Positions 47,936 to 59,228 of a stretch of DNA of 64,000 bases are shown piece after piece; positions within the stretch are counted from its first letter, which is position 1, and the number at the start of each line of letters is the position of its first letter. A program made the translations under genes and the position numbers. This DNA comes from Hoplostethus atlanticus (Eukaryota > Chordata > Actinopteri > Trachichthyiformes > Trachichthyidae). The stretch spans positions 2,893,001 to 2,957,000 of the forward strand of contig JAXDDX010000041.1 in the NCBI GenBank assembly GCA_034670405.1, in the 5' to 3' direction. The notes beneath the pieces are model-generated. The model saw nothing but the letters and a program-made list of their open reading frames with translations. It searched no databases and had not been told where the DNA came from.

Positions 47936-49619
47936 GTGAAATTACAATACGACAACAACATTGCTAATCATTCATCTTTGTGATTTACAGATAGCAGGAA
48001 AGCACTAATTGATTTAAAAGGAAATGAGGTTTGGTAAAATCCATACTACTCCCATCAATATTCCAATATATCCCAGCATTTCTCAACATTTTTGAATTTC
48101 ACAATGGTGCAAATAGATGTCAGAAATGTGGGTTTTCCCCCACGAAATGAGATTATGGTATATTATAACACGAGTCCCTGTTGAAACAGTGTCACATTGT
48201 GTCTGTGCTGCAGTGCAATCCCTGCCCTTGACCAGGGGCTGGATCTCACACTGGTTGTTAATCACGCAGAAGTGCAACGTCAGATCTATCGACCGCACAC
48301 CGCAGTGCCCTGCATTTAGATGGGTTCCCCCTCTCCCTCTCCCCCTCTCTCCCCATCTCTCTCCCTCTCTCTCATCATGAGTAAGGGAGACAATTGCAGA
48401 GGCTAGAGTGTGGATGTGTGTGTGTAGTTCCTGTCTGCTTAATATGTCACCCGCCACGCTTGATTACGCAACAAGCTGAACCGCTGCCAAAAGCCTGGGG
48501 GAGTTAAGTATGACTTGCTGACAGTCCTGTGTGTCAAATGGCCATCATGCACTGACCGTAGAAATTCATACAAATAAAATCCATTAAAAAAATGGACATG
48601 TGTGTCCATGCGCTGAATCTATTATGTCACTGGGGTTTCTGACCTTGAGAAACACCTTGACCTTGAGATACTAAAAGACTTGAATGATTGGGATGTGTGA
48701 TGAAGGAGACCAAACATACGAATAAGCGTAGTCTCAGCTGTGTTAGATGGCACCCAGCAGGATCTTTCCTCTCACCCAGCTGTCACAACACCAGGAGAGA
48801 TAAAAAAAAAAAAGACATAATACAGAACCAGCAGTGGTGACATAACTAGCCCCGTGGAAGAGGGAAGCCAATTTCAAACGGCAGCAGGGGATGAAGGAGA
48901 TCAATGCGAGTGATATTTTATATAATCCGGTCAGAGAAGATGAAGAAGACCGCGTTCACACCAAGCACGATTGAAGCGTTTCAAACTCTCAGGTCGATTC
49001 ATTTGGGCAGGTGAGACCAACGCCATTCAAACTTGGGTGGCACCAAATGACAGCACCGACACTTCCTGAAAATGCAGTCCTCTTTCAAGCAAACTGTGAG
49101 ATGTGAGCACGTCATCCGCACCAAGAGGGTTTATGGGTATAAGGAGACAGACGTCGACATCTGATAGCCAGCAGTTCCTTGTGCTTGGAAAGCCTTGCAG
49201 AACAAGACGAACCCGACGGCAAACCGGACTGACGCTCATATTCAGCTGTTTCGTCATGTGTTCTTCACTGGTATGCAGAGAGGGTAAACTAGCGCAGACA
49301 CATTCATCATGCTTAGGTAAAGTTACAGGGAGTCAGGATGACAAGTCACCAAAACACTGTCCAATAAACAAGCTACTTGTGAGTGACTTGTGTTTACAAG
49401 CCCTGCTTCATGTGTAATTAACCAAATGTAGGTTTAGCTTACCGTGTATTTTTGTGTTACTGATTTACAGCAAGATAGACATTTCAGTGGTTCATGGCTC
49501 ATATTTTTTATTGAGTCTTTTTTTGGAAGACACATGCTACACTTGGGTTGACTGAGAGTACATAGGGGACGGGGTCAGCTCTATTACTGGAGATGGACTG
49601 GGGAAGAGGCCACCTCTAT
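47936..49619. other. Intergenic sequence
   Basis: No gene recognised. A pyrimidine tract (CTCTCCC) lies at 48329-48372. Confidence 0.45.
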
Positions 49620-49889
49620 TCAGAGCTCTGAGTGGTCAAGCCAGGTTTTGTGTGATCCACCGGACCAGCGAGGAAACACATTCCCCAGCAGAGCCTCAAA
49701 CCCAGCTGAGTATAGGAAGCGCTCACCTTCAAGGGTGAGGAGGTAAAAAAAACTGTTCCTTGACACCTCTCTGATTAGAATGTGTCTCGTCTTCCTGTCG
49801 AGTTTTAACCGGAGAGGTGTGAGCTCAAATGTTCTGCGCATTTGATCTCGGGTGAGAAATGGTTTCGCTAATTCAAGTCTTTTATACAC
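49620..49889 (-). other. 89-codon open frame of unknown nature
   Basis: The minus-strand frame reads as a well-mixed protein (RLELAKPFLTRDQMRRTFEL near its start, ending GGSHKTWLDHSEL). It lies in a somewhat GC-richer block (49560-49960). I recognise no family and see no partner exon, so it may be a repeat-derived or chance frame. Confidence 0.2.
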
Positions 49890-51650
49890 GTAGGTGTAAG
49901 CAGCCAGCAGCGTTAGGAGGGCCGCCTCCTCTTCCTGGCGTCTGGGTGATATGACATCATCACCTGTCGGCCGTTATCTGATTGGTGCCGTCAGTCATTT
50001 AATATGTGCACCTTTGGGACGCCGGCGGTCAGATGTTAGGGCTTAATCGAGTGATCATGTGACACTGTTGCTGGTTGGATTTCAGGGGTTGGTAGGTCAA
50101 ATTGGAGTCACTAGAGGGGATGTACAGGAGCAGCTGTCTGACTGCTAAGACTGCAGACTATCACAAATCTGACATGATTTAATTAATACATTAATAATAA
50201 CTCACAATAAGTCACTATCCTTCACTAACCTACACTAAGTGCATTTTTTTAAAAGGAAAAGTATATAACTTTACAAATTGAAGCTTTACTGGGGTAAATA
50301 TTAGTAGATTTTAGAGCACTGATAGAGCACAGATACACGAAAGGTAGGAATTAGCTCCTACAGTATGAAAAAAAGGAAGAAAAAACATTATTATGTGCTA
50401 AAATTGAGAATTTACTGCATTGTAGAAAGAGGTAAGAAAAAGTACAAAGTACAGCAGACACAGATTACTCATAAAATATATTTATGCAACTAAAACGTCC
50501 ATTTCCAAAATAGCAGAACAACATGACACACTTCCAGGGTGGGCCTTACAATGAAGTGGTTTTTAAGGTTAATCATGAAGTACAGTCATCCTTTCTGGAA
50601 ATACATGATTTGTGTTAAACTTTATAATTTGTTTAGAAGTGACAGACAGGGCATGATTCTGTGGTCCCAAATTGAAGGTGACCTCACATGATCTTAATTA
50701 TCCGTTCTCTATACACCAGGGTGACACTATAAACGTATCATTTGGCAGGTTCATTTCCTTCTTGGCTCCTCTTGTGCATTAGCTACTATGGCTTCGCCTA
50801 CAAGGCGACTGTGCGTTTTAAGCATTAGCACATGACATGGGGTTTTCAAAACAACACGTAAAGGGGTTTTCACATTTTTCACATTTCTGAAAAGGAGGGC
50901 CATTTTGGGTACAATACATAATTCAGGAATCACATCTTTTTTGCTGTCACATTAAAAAGCATCATCCATAATATTACTAAAAACACAACATGGGACGACA
51001 AATACATTTGAAGATTAGGCTGTAAAAGCAGAAACAAGTCGTTGCTCGGTAGCTAGCGCTAGCAGCAGCGTGTCCTCATGTCCTTTGTTGCTTTATTGCT
51101 ACACAGACAATGAAAATCAATAAGCAGGTCAGCGCCTATAGGCATTGCCTGTGTATATGTCAGCATGAGACGATGTGATGTTGTGTGTCTGCGTGTCTGT
51201 GCCAGAGGGGGATTTTCTGAGTCAATCGGGTATGATGGAAGCGGCCGCAGTGTTTCATTAAGCTGCTGTGATCCTGAGGCAGACAGTCAGTCAGAGATTA
51301 CAGACAGACTGGCACTGTAGTTTCACCCACCCCACTCCTACTAGTCAGGACTGTTTGTGTTTTCTGCTTCCTGCTGGCTCAACAGCGCCGGCTCGACTAT
51401 ATTTCTACATTTTCAGCATCGGCTTCGTTTGCGTGTTGGTTGCTGGTTGACACAAAAGGGGGAACGACACGCCACAGTTCGATGTCTCTAAAACGTTGGC
51501 ACCAGATGCGAAATCCCTGGTAAACATGTCACAGAGCCACCATGGAGCGTCTGTCTTTGTCTTTCGCTGGTGTAGTGTCATACAGGGAAACAAATATGGT
51601 TGACGCTAACGAGTAAGACAGCCCAGAATTGTAGGAATGGGCCACAGGAA
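49890..51650. other. Intergenic sequence downstream of carbonic anhydrase
   Basis: No gene recognised. Confidence 0.45.
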
Positions 51651-51656
51651 TTTAAT
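51651..51656 (-). terminator. Possible polyadenylation signal of ca2
   Basis: TTTAAT reads ATTAAA on the minus strand, about 130 nt after the ca2 stop codon. Confidence 0.35.
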
Positions 51657-51783
51657 TTCTTTAAAAACTGGACGGAGAGAGATATGTGTGCTTTGTAACT
51701 TACTGCAAGAGAGGTAATTCTGGGTGTCACCTCACTAGGCGGGGGAGGAGGGAGTATTGGGGCAAACAGGGGGGAGGGGGGTG

Positions 51784-52427
51784 TTACTGGAAGGAAGCAC
51801 GGACGCCACGACCCTTGAGGGGCTGAGGAGGGCGGTAGTTGTCCACCATGCAGCAGTCGGCCTCGCCCTCGGCGGAGAAGAGCAGGCAACGGAATTTGTC
51901 CATCTGTCAAAGGTCACAGATCACAGCGTTAGTCAAGCCCGCTGACCTCCTGTGACTGTCACTCACCAAACACATCACCGGCGTCACCGCTGATGTAAAG
52001 CTAAAGTTGAGCGCTAAGTCAGAGCAAGAAGTCAGAAGGTATCAGATGACCTCTTTAAGGGATTTGCCATTAACTTGGCTAATGAATGAGTCAATGGCAG
52101 TAGGTTTACATAGCTTCAGCCTCTTGAATAAAATAAAAGCCCTCTTAATGTGCACAGCAAGTAAAATAACTAATATTTACTTTCCTTATAAATGCTTAAT
52201 AAATGACTTTTTGATTGAAGTGTCACCATTAATGGCCACTATTGTACATTAATGACTTCTTTGTCATTATCTGCTTGTACCAGCCTTGCATGGCACCACG
52301 TCTAAAGGTTATGTACACACTCCCCTTGTTTACCCTTGAGACACCGACTCGCCGGCATGAAATAAACATTTGGCGGGGCAGTGTTAATTCTCACATAGCC
52401 AAAAGACTCTAGCTTCAAGGGCAGACT

Positions 52428-52488
<61 letters not shown>

Positions 52489-55400
52489 TACTGTGAGGTG
52501 AAGTAGACAAGTAAATGAATGGGTGGCCAGAAGTAAAATAATCATTTCGCTGGTAGGTTTATCCGGAATTTGGGGAGTAAATAGTTTGCAAATGTACACT
52601 GTGTTTACTCAAATATGGTTGAAAATAAACATTCAATGGAGCTGTGTCTCCACACCTATGTACTGTACTGTATGTGTGGGATGAACATTTCCTGCTTGCC
52701 GCACACTCACTTCCCACACAGTGACTCCCTACAATTCAGTATGGAGGACTGTGAGGAGGCATGATTAGAACTGTGAATTATCATGAGACCGGTGCTCTTG
52801 TTGGTCAAGTATCGGTTTTATATTTCAAGAGCAAAAAGGTACACTCTCTCTCTGCTGCAGCATTGGGTTTCATCGAGCTAAGAGGGTTTCTTCTTCTCGT
52901 TTCAACCATGCAGCTAATCTCAACAATCAAGTCCTTGATTTAGATAGGAATAAAGGAAAGGATTTGCAGAGCAAGCTGTTCTAGACTATGGGCACCCATC
53001 CAGCATGTCTGTGAGTCAAATCCCTCTGGTGCAACTGAATGGGGTCATGTGACCAGTCATACCTGGCAAGAGCTGACACTGATTGGCTCTTTGCAGACAA
53101 TCCAGGTAACACTCTCCAGCAGGGGGGGTGTGGTCAGAGAGCCGTCGTACGTCCAGTAGTCCAGGGAACCTGGGAGCAGGGTGGCAGGGTCGAAGTTGGC
53201 CAAAGAGTTCTGCTTGCCCTGGAAACAACAACAAGAACAGAAAGTGAAGAAGAGCAGACCAATGCTATTATGATTGACTGAATCAGACGATCAGCATCAA
53301 CTAAATAAAAATACATTTTGGATATAGACATACTTTGGCCTTGATGGCATCAAAGAGATCAAGAATCTTCTGGAGCTTGTCATTTTCAGCACCAATCTGA
53401 AAAAAGAAATCATGCATATATTGTCAACGGCTAATTATATCATCAATAGCAAACAATATTGACCCTGCATACACTTCTGTAGGTCAGTACACAAGAATCA
53501 AGCTATACATCTCTACTAAGCTAAGCCAATCAGAGTAATGCAATGTATTATGACGAACATAATAGTGAAATGGCTTCAACCATTGCTTCCATTTACCTCC
53601 AGGAACACTCCTACAACAGCAAGCCCATCAGGTTTGCTAGCAGCGTCACCAAAGCTAGGGTACTTGGTGTTCCAGTGCACCAGATGGAGCTGGAAAAGAA
53701 AAAAAAAACAGGACAAAAAGCCATTTGTAATTTGATTATGCAAAGATCTGTCCCTTTTTCAGAGTCCTGGGAAGCCTGTCAGTTCTGTTCCCTTAGCTTT
53801 AGGACCTTTTGTACAGCGGTTTAGGCCAGACCATTGTAGAGTTTCACGCCTGGAGGCTTTTATTCAGGGGCAGATGATGAGGTGAAAAGCAGATTTGGGG
53901 ATGGACTCTTTAAAATTAACTGAACTGAACAAAAATGCTTCTTTGGTTGAGGATAGTGGAAAAACACCTAATGGTACCAATCAAGATAACTTGAGAATTT
54001 GAGTCACAGAAATTGTATTAGAGGAAAACAAATCATACATTCACTTGCCGATTAGAGTTTTACTTATACAACCATTTCTTGGAGGCAGAGTTGCTCTGGA
54101 GGCAGAAATAATCTTATTGGTTGAGATAAACATCAGTGGGTGGAGCCAAAGAACCAGTTTTTTCAAATTAGCTAACTGGTAAACTTGAATGGCAAAGAAT
54201 GAACTCTGGTCAAAATATCAATAAAAAAAAAATATTTTTTCATTCATTCATGACCATGACATTCATGACATTGGATGGTCATGAAGGTCAGGCTTGCTAA
54301 CTAGCTTACCTGGGTAGATAAAGGCTAGTATGCCCAGTTTGAATTTAGCAAAGCTAACTAGCAAACCAAGATAACTTAGTATGGCTACATTGCATTTTTG
54401 CAGGAAGTACCAAGCACACTAGGTTTCATAATATTAGCTCCCTCTTCTCTTACCGCTTGCCTTTTTCACTGGGCTTCAGTCTAACGTTATCTAGCCCGAA
54501 AAACTGTGGTCATTTGGCTCCGCCCATTGGGGTTTGACTTAACATAACATAATTTCTGCCACCAGAGTAGCTCTGCCTCAGAAATGCTTGTATAACTAAA
54601 ACTCTCAAAAATGTAGCCCTGTAATCGATACATAATGTTTCAAGGGGTTACCTCAGCAGGATACTTGGTCCCAGCCACGGTGTGTTCAGAGCCCCTGTCA
54701 TCGCAGGCTCCCCAGTGGAAATGGAACTGCTTGAGCCTGTAGATCCCTGAGATGGGTCCATCTGTCAGAGCTGTAGACCAGACACACAACGCCCATCCAT
54801 TAAACCCACACTGAGCAGGAAGCATTTGAATTACACGTTCTGAAGATCATGGCACGATGGGTCATCATGGGGCCTTGATTGCCTAGAGTTTGCAATATTA
54901 TTATACAGCAATGCTCAAATTCTTTGTCAGACTTTGAACTAAAAATAGCATGATTACAGCAACGCCTGGGTAGAATTCGAAAGGAAGAAAACATTGATCA
55001 GGAAGTTCTTGATCAGGCTGACAGGTGGAGAATGATGATGTCAGCTCCTGCTTCAGAAGCAAAGCACGGGCAGATTAACTATCTCATTCCACATAAGGAT
55101 CACTGAGCTGCTAGCTGAACGGGATCTACGCACATACGTGGAGCTAGACTTCCTATTCGATGGAAGCAGACTCAGTTCCTGTTGTGTAACTGATGGTTAG
55201 ATTCGGTCCAAGATGATGTCCAGGTATTGTTAAGACCAAACCTCCCCTCCGCAGATCTATTTATGCAGTATATGCAGTAGCAGATAATCCCACATATTGT
55301 TCTATTTCAAACCCTTTCTCACAGCATGCTGATGTCAGACACGCTCTGTCCTCTCCAAACAGGATATTTGTCTCCTAAAACTAAACATGATAAGAAGGTG

Positions 55401-57253
55401 GATAATTTGTCTTGGAGCAAACCAGCATGAGGGTGTGCATTAAGTGGGATTACTTTACATCAACAACATTAGTTGCATACTGAATAGAGCATATAGAGAA
55501 GCTGTGATAGTCTCCTTTCCACTGTGCACACACAGGATGCACGACCAGGACCAGCAGGCTTAAAGCTTCATGGTGGGAATTAAGTACGGTATGAAACCAC
55601 TGAAGAATTAATAGTACGACTTATATCTTATGTATGGACAAGATTTGTGCCATAATGATACAGTTAATTTCCATTCTATGTGTATCCATCAGAAGCACCA
55701 TTCACAGGATTTTGTTGATTATGTAACCATACTTTTTCAATATCCTAAATCAAAAAAATACAAAACAAAAATTCCAATTATTCCATACTAGTCCAACTAC
55801 AAAATCACCAATATGAACCCCACCCCCGCTTAATATATAACAGCATGTTTCATTCTAACCATTCATTCATTGTTTCATTAATTTGTCATTATGCCCAAGC
55901 AATCAGTCATCTTGCCTGCCTTTGCCTGGTTGCTATAGGGTTTTACAGTCTAATCTAAATGCATGACTGTACTCAGCCTACTAATTAGAGTGAGAATATT
56001 TTTAATAATGCAATTTTCATAATGCATTAAAATGAGAATGTGGCTGGGTCAACAAAACACGTTCCTATGCACTCTTAAGACATTAATGATTAACCAAGAC
56101 CGGTCCTATTTGTAAGAGGTAACCTTCGTCTTTTTGAGCCTTTGACCTCACTTGGAATAAAAAAGGGCTGGCGTGGGAATGGTTTAACAGGGGTGACAAT
56201 ACCAGTTCACTCACTATTGTCTACAATAGTGAATGAACTGTGCGTGGGTTTTGAATCCAGCCTATTCCCAAGGCGACGTCCTTTTATTAAGCAAATGGAA
56301 AAATGGAAACAACAGCTACAGGGTTGATACTGTTATGCTGCTGCAATCCCAGAATTTCCCCCCGGGGATCAATAAAGCATCTATCTATCTACTTGGGTCA
56401 ATATTGCTGAGGCCCTAAGGTGCCATGTAATCTGGGGTGCATATCTGCACCATGCATTAATAGTAATATTGATATTACACTGCCTTGAGCTTCCTAAAAT
56501 GGACTAATCTATCAGAGCTGTAAACCAAACACACAACACCCATCCACTAAACCTGAATGAGCTTTTGTACTGCAGCCTTGAGTTTTATAACACCATAACA
56601 ATGAGTAGTACTCAAGTAAAAGAATTATTATATCAACACCAGGGTGGACTTTTAGAGGAAGAACACCACATATGATGATGCCATGCTCCCATTCCATCAA
56701 TCAGTGCATCATTTTAAACCCTGCAAAGACCAGTGGGCTGCTTGTAGGAGTATATTAATATTACACTAACTTGAGCTGTCGGTGTCATCAGCGAAGGTCA
56801 CTTGGAAGGAATGTCCGTTGTTGAGGATGTCAAGGGAGGTGGAGGGGTCGTACTTCAGACTGAGCGGCTTCAGCCCTGCGTCGTATGATGCTTCACCAGG
56901 TAGGATGTCAATGGGAGACTGGCGGGGTCCGTCGGCGATGGGGAAGTTCTCACACCATTTGTCGGGTCCTAAAGATGGCATAAGTGTGCACATTGAAATA
57001 CTCTTCTCAACATATGGATTTTATTTCTGAATTAATTTGCAAGGCTGGAGGGGTGGGGGTGATGATGGGGATGAAAACGCGCAAAAACAAAACACCAAAA
57101 GGGATGAATTAAAATCTATGCAATTACTCGTGCATGCACGACCACTTGGTTTTTGCACGCATTCGGACCCTTTCCATACTACCGCTAGATTACAGCATAT
57201 ACGTGTAAAAGTGCCTCACCGTTGTCCGCTGCGTATCCCCATGCATGAGACAT
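51784..57253 (-). CDS. ca2: Cytosolic carbonic anhydrase 2, seven exons, 260 aa
   Basis: Exons on the minus strand are 57220-57253, 56771-56968, 54652-54770, 53597-53689, 53334-53396, 53063-53218 and 51784-51903. All junctions are GT-AG in phase. The 783 nt give 260 residues, the normal length of vertebrate CA2. The enzyme hydrates CO2 to bicarbonate and a proton in the cytosol. All key residues are present: zinc ligands His94 and His96 (QFHFHWG) and His119 (ELHLVHW), the proton-shuttle His64 (NNGHSF, falling exactly at residue 64), and the SLTTPPLLE loop with the catalytic Thr. The start [12 protein letters not shown] is typical. A TATA box lies about 105 nt upstream, and rbis lies divergently beyond a tRNA gene. 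Fish have one or two closely related cytosolic CA genes (ca2/cahz). I cannot separate these further. Confidence 0.96.
52428..52490 (+). repeat. (GA)n microsatellite in the last ca2 intron
   Basis: About 30 GA units with one AAA interruption. Confidence 0.95.
54054..54605. mobile_element. MITE with long terminal inverted repeats in ca2 intron 3
   Basis: The left end AGAGTTTTACTTATACAACC and the inverted right end AGAGTTTTAGTTATACAAGC match imperfectly over about 120 bp. The match includes GAGGCAGAG, the GGCAGAAAT block and GGGTGGAGCCAAA/GGGCGGAGCCAAA. The 552-bp element has no open frame. I could not define a target duplication. It lies entirely in an intron of the carbonic anhydrase gene. 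Confidence 0.75.
56340..56392 (+). mobile_element. LINE tail (ATCTATCT type) in ca2 intron 2
   Basis: TTTCCCCCCGGGGATCAATA followed by a short ATCTATCT tail is the characteristic end of CR1-type LINEs in fish. It lies in antisense to ca2. Confidence 0.6.
56467..56561 (-). pseudogene. Vestigial fused exon in ca2 intron 2
   Basis: 56509-56561 copies the intron-2 acceptor and the first bases of ca2 exon 3 (compare 54763-54815). 56467-56494 copies the end of exon 2 and its donor side (compare 56753-56780). In gene direction the relic reads acceptor, exon-3 start, exon-2 end, former donor. The donor GT is lost (GG), and the frame from the exon-3 part meets a TAG. It is probably not spliced. Confidence 0.55.
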
Positions 57254-57356
57254 TGTTACAGTTTGGGTCTATGAGTATCTGGAGCGGTAATCCCCTACAA
57301 GTGCGTCGTCCCCGGGTGCAAAGCGGCCACTGTCCTCCACTTGACAGCTGACAGGG

Positions 57357-57364
57357 TTTATATA
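57357..57364 (-). promoter_or_regulatory. TATA box of ca2
   Basis: On the minus strand TATATAAA lies about 105 nt upstream of the ca2 ATG, in a GC-richer context (57260-57420). This spacing allows a 5' untranslated leader of about 75 nt. Confidence 0.65.
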
Positions 57365-57478
57365 GGGTCCCCGGGACGAGGCTATGTCTCTCAAGCTGCT
57401 GGACTCGGACACATGATGTCCGCGCAATTACCGGGAGGAGTTTAGATGCAATACTGCAATACTCTGGATCAATGAGAA

Positions 57479-57511
<33 letters not shown>

Positions 57512-57530
57512 TACTCTCTCTCTCGCTCGC
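57479..57530 (+). repeat. (CT)n microsatellite upstream of ca2
   Basis: CT/TC dinucleotide tract with a few interruptions, ending in CTCG units, about 230-280 bp upstream of the ca2 start codon. Confidence 0.9.
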
Positions 57531-57877
57531 TCGCTGCACTATAGTCTTCATTGAAATGCTGGTGGATTTTCCCCGATCACCATGTGCGCAGAGCGCATTC
57601 CCGTACCGCACTTCCCCGTCGACAGATTGAACTACTACATTGACAGGACTGGGAAGTAACGGGATTACAGTCTAATCTGACAGCAAAATTCCTTTAAATT
57701 TCTGAAAAACACTTTTATCACATTACATCAAATTTTAACACATTTTAGCACTTATGACATAAAAAAGCTTCCAGGGATAGTATGCCTTGCTTAAGGGTAT
57801 TAACTGACCTCTGGGTTGGAGACCTAAGCGCTCTAACGGGGAAGTCTCTCTTACCCCTTTAAATCACACTATCACTC

Positions 57878-57961
57878 AAAATGTGCAGCGCCCAACGTGG
57901 GGCTCGAACCCACGACCCTGAGATTAAGAGTCTCATGCTCTACCGACTGAGCTAGCCAGGC
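57878..57961 (-). tRNA. tRNA-Lys (anticodon CTT) with Pol III terminator
   Basis: The minus-strand sequence 57961-57889 folds into a canonical 73-nt tRNA. The acceptor stem is GCCTGGC with GTTGGGC. The D arm has GCTC and GAGC. The anticodon stem TGAGA/TCTCA carries loop CTCTTAA (anticodon CTT at 57926-57928), and the T arm is GTGGG/CCCAC with TTCGAGC. The discriminator base is G. A run of four T residues (57878-57881 complement) follows 7 nt downstream as terminator. Boxes A and B are intact. It decodes AAG lysine codons. Confidence 0.95.
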
Positions 57962-58540
57962 TGACAAAATTTAAATTATCACAGACAAAACAACAACAAA
58001 CTTTGGTAAATGAAGAAGAGGATTATTAACCTTAATTGCTGATATGAAGGGCAAACATTAACAAAAAATATGAAACATGGTCTAGACTATACATGCATGC
58101 TTTCCACAATACCCTGCGCAGTCTAATTAGTAGTTGAAATGCCTTTAAAGAGTATGGAATAAAGGAGATTTCGTTTTGTTTCGTTATCATTAAATGTGTT
58201 CATTTTTGGTTACACGATGTGGGTGTTTGTTGAAGACCTTTGAGGCTGCAGCCGAAGTTTATAAATAACCGGCGTGTCAATTAATCTACCTAATACTGAG
58301 GATGAAATGCCCCCTCCCCCCGTGCATTGCATAATCATAAACTTGGTATCTGGTTGATTACATATTGCATGTAGTATACAGGTATACAGGCTTCTATTTA
58401 TTGACATTGCTTGTTTTTTTCAGAAGTGTAGTATAAAAGTATAGTTAGTTATTCAGTGAGCAAAGGAGTCAGTGCACTGCGGTGTTAAGATGCCACCTGC
58501 TGTTTGCCGATGAGACTACAGGTACAGATGAGACACTAGT
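57962..58540. other. Spacer between tRNA-Lys and simple repeats
   Basis: No gene recognised. Confidence 0.5.
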
Positions 58541-58541
58541 A

Positions 58542-58573
<32 letters not shown>

Positions 58574-58622
58574 ATAATAATAATAATAGTAGTAGTAGCT
58601 GGTGCTGGAGGAGGAGGAGGAA
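58541..58622 (+). repeat. Compound trinucleotide repeat (ACT)n(AAT)n(AGT)n, then GGA units
   Basis: About ten ACT units pass into five AAT units, then four AGT units, then after a short gap GGA units. ACT and AGT are complementary, so the tract can fold back on itself. Confidence 0.9.
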
Positions 58623-59220
58623 AAATAGTTATCCTTTAATATTTTTAGAAGGATACTATTTATATATCACAAGAGCTTTAAAATGGTATGCAGTGAATAT
58701 AGGCAGAAAACCCACATAGGTCTCCTATAGAAAGTTTCTATAGGAATATTGTATGTAGTGTCTTTCGTTAGAGTATCTTGACAACATTGATGTCGGTGTT
58801 TTGAATTACAGCCTGTAGAAATAATTGACAATTATTAATTCTGTCTGTACTGCATCTTCATCTGTACAGCATCTGTCTGTATAGCATCTTCATCTTCCCG
58901 GCGGTAACTTCCTCAGGCCCTTTAACCCTGCCGACAGCAACTCCGCCCTCCCGGCACACGTCTGAGTACACATTAAGCGCTTTAATAGACAATCACATTG
59001 CGGACGCGTTCCAACATATATCGACACTTCCTCCTGCTCTCGTTTTTCTTATAGCCTATTAATGCATACAACGAATCCAGATCATTAACGCAGCTAATAG
59101 AAACTTCATCTTTTACATTTCTTCGTGTTTCATTTGAGTCATCTTACGGGGAAAACCCCCCACCCCCGGAAGAGGACTATATTTTGATACTGTTGGAATG
59201 CGTCGACTGTCGCACGCAAA

Positions 59221-59228
59221 TGACGTCA
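59221..59228. promoter_or_regulatory. Palindromic CRE/ATF-type site upstream of rbis
   Basis: A perfect TGACGTCA lies in a CpG-richer block (about 58900-59300), 1.3 kb upstream of the rbis start codon. The rbis leader exon probably lies near here, since the coding exon begins right after a splice acceptor. The link to rbis is inferred. Confidence 0.35.

Noticed and set aside
53543-53824. 93-codon plus-strand open frame
   Set aside because: It overlaps ca2 exon 4 on the opposite strand and shows no domain.
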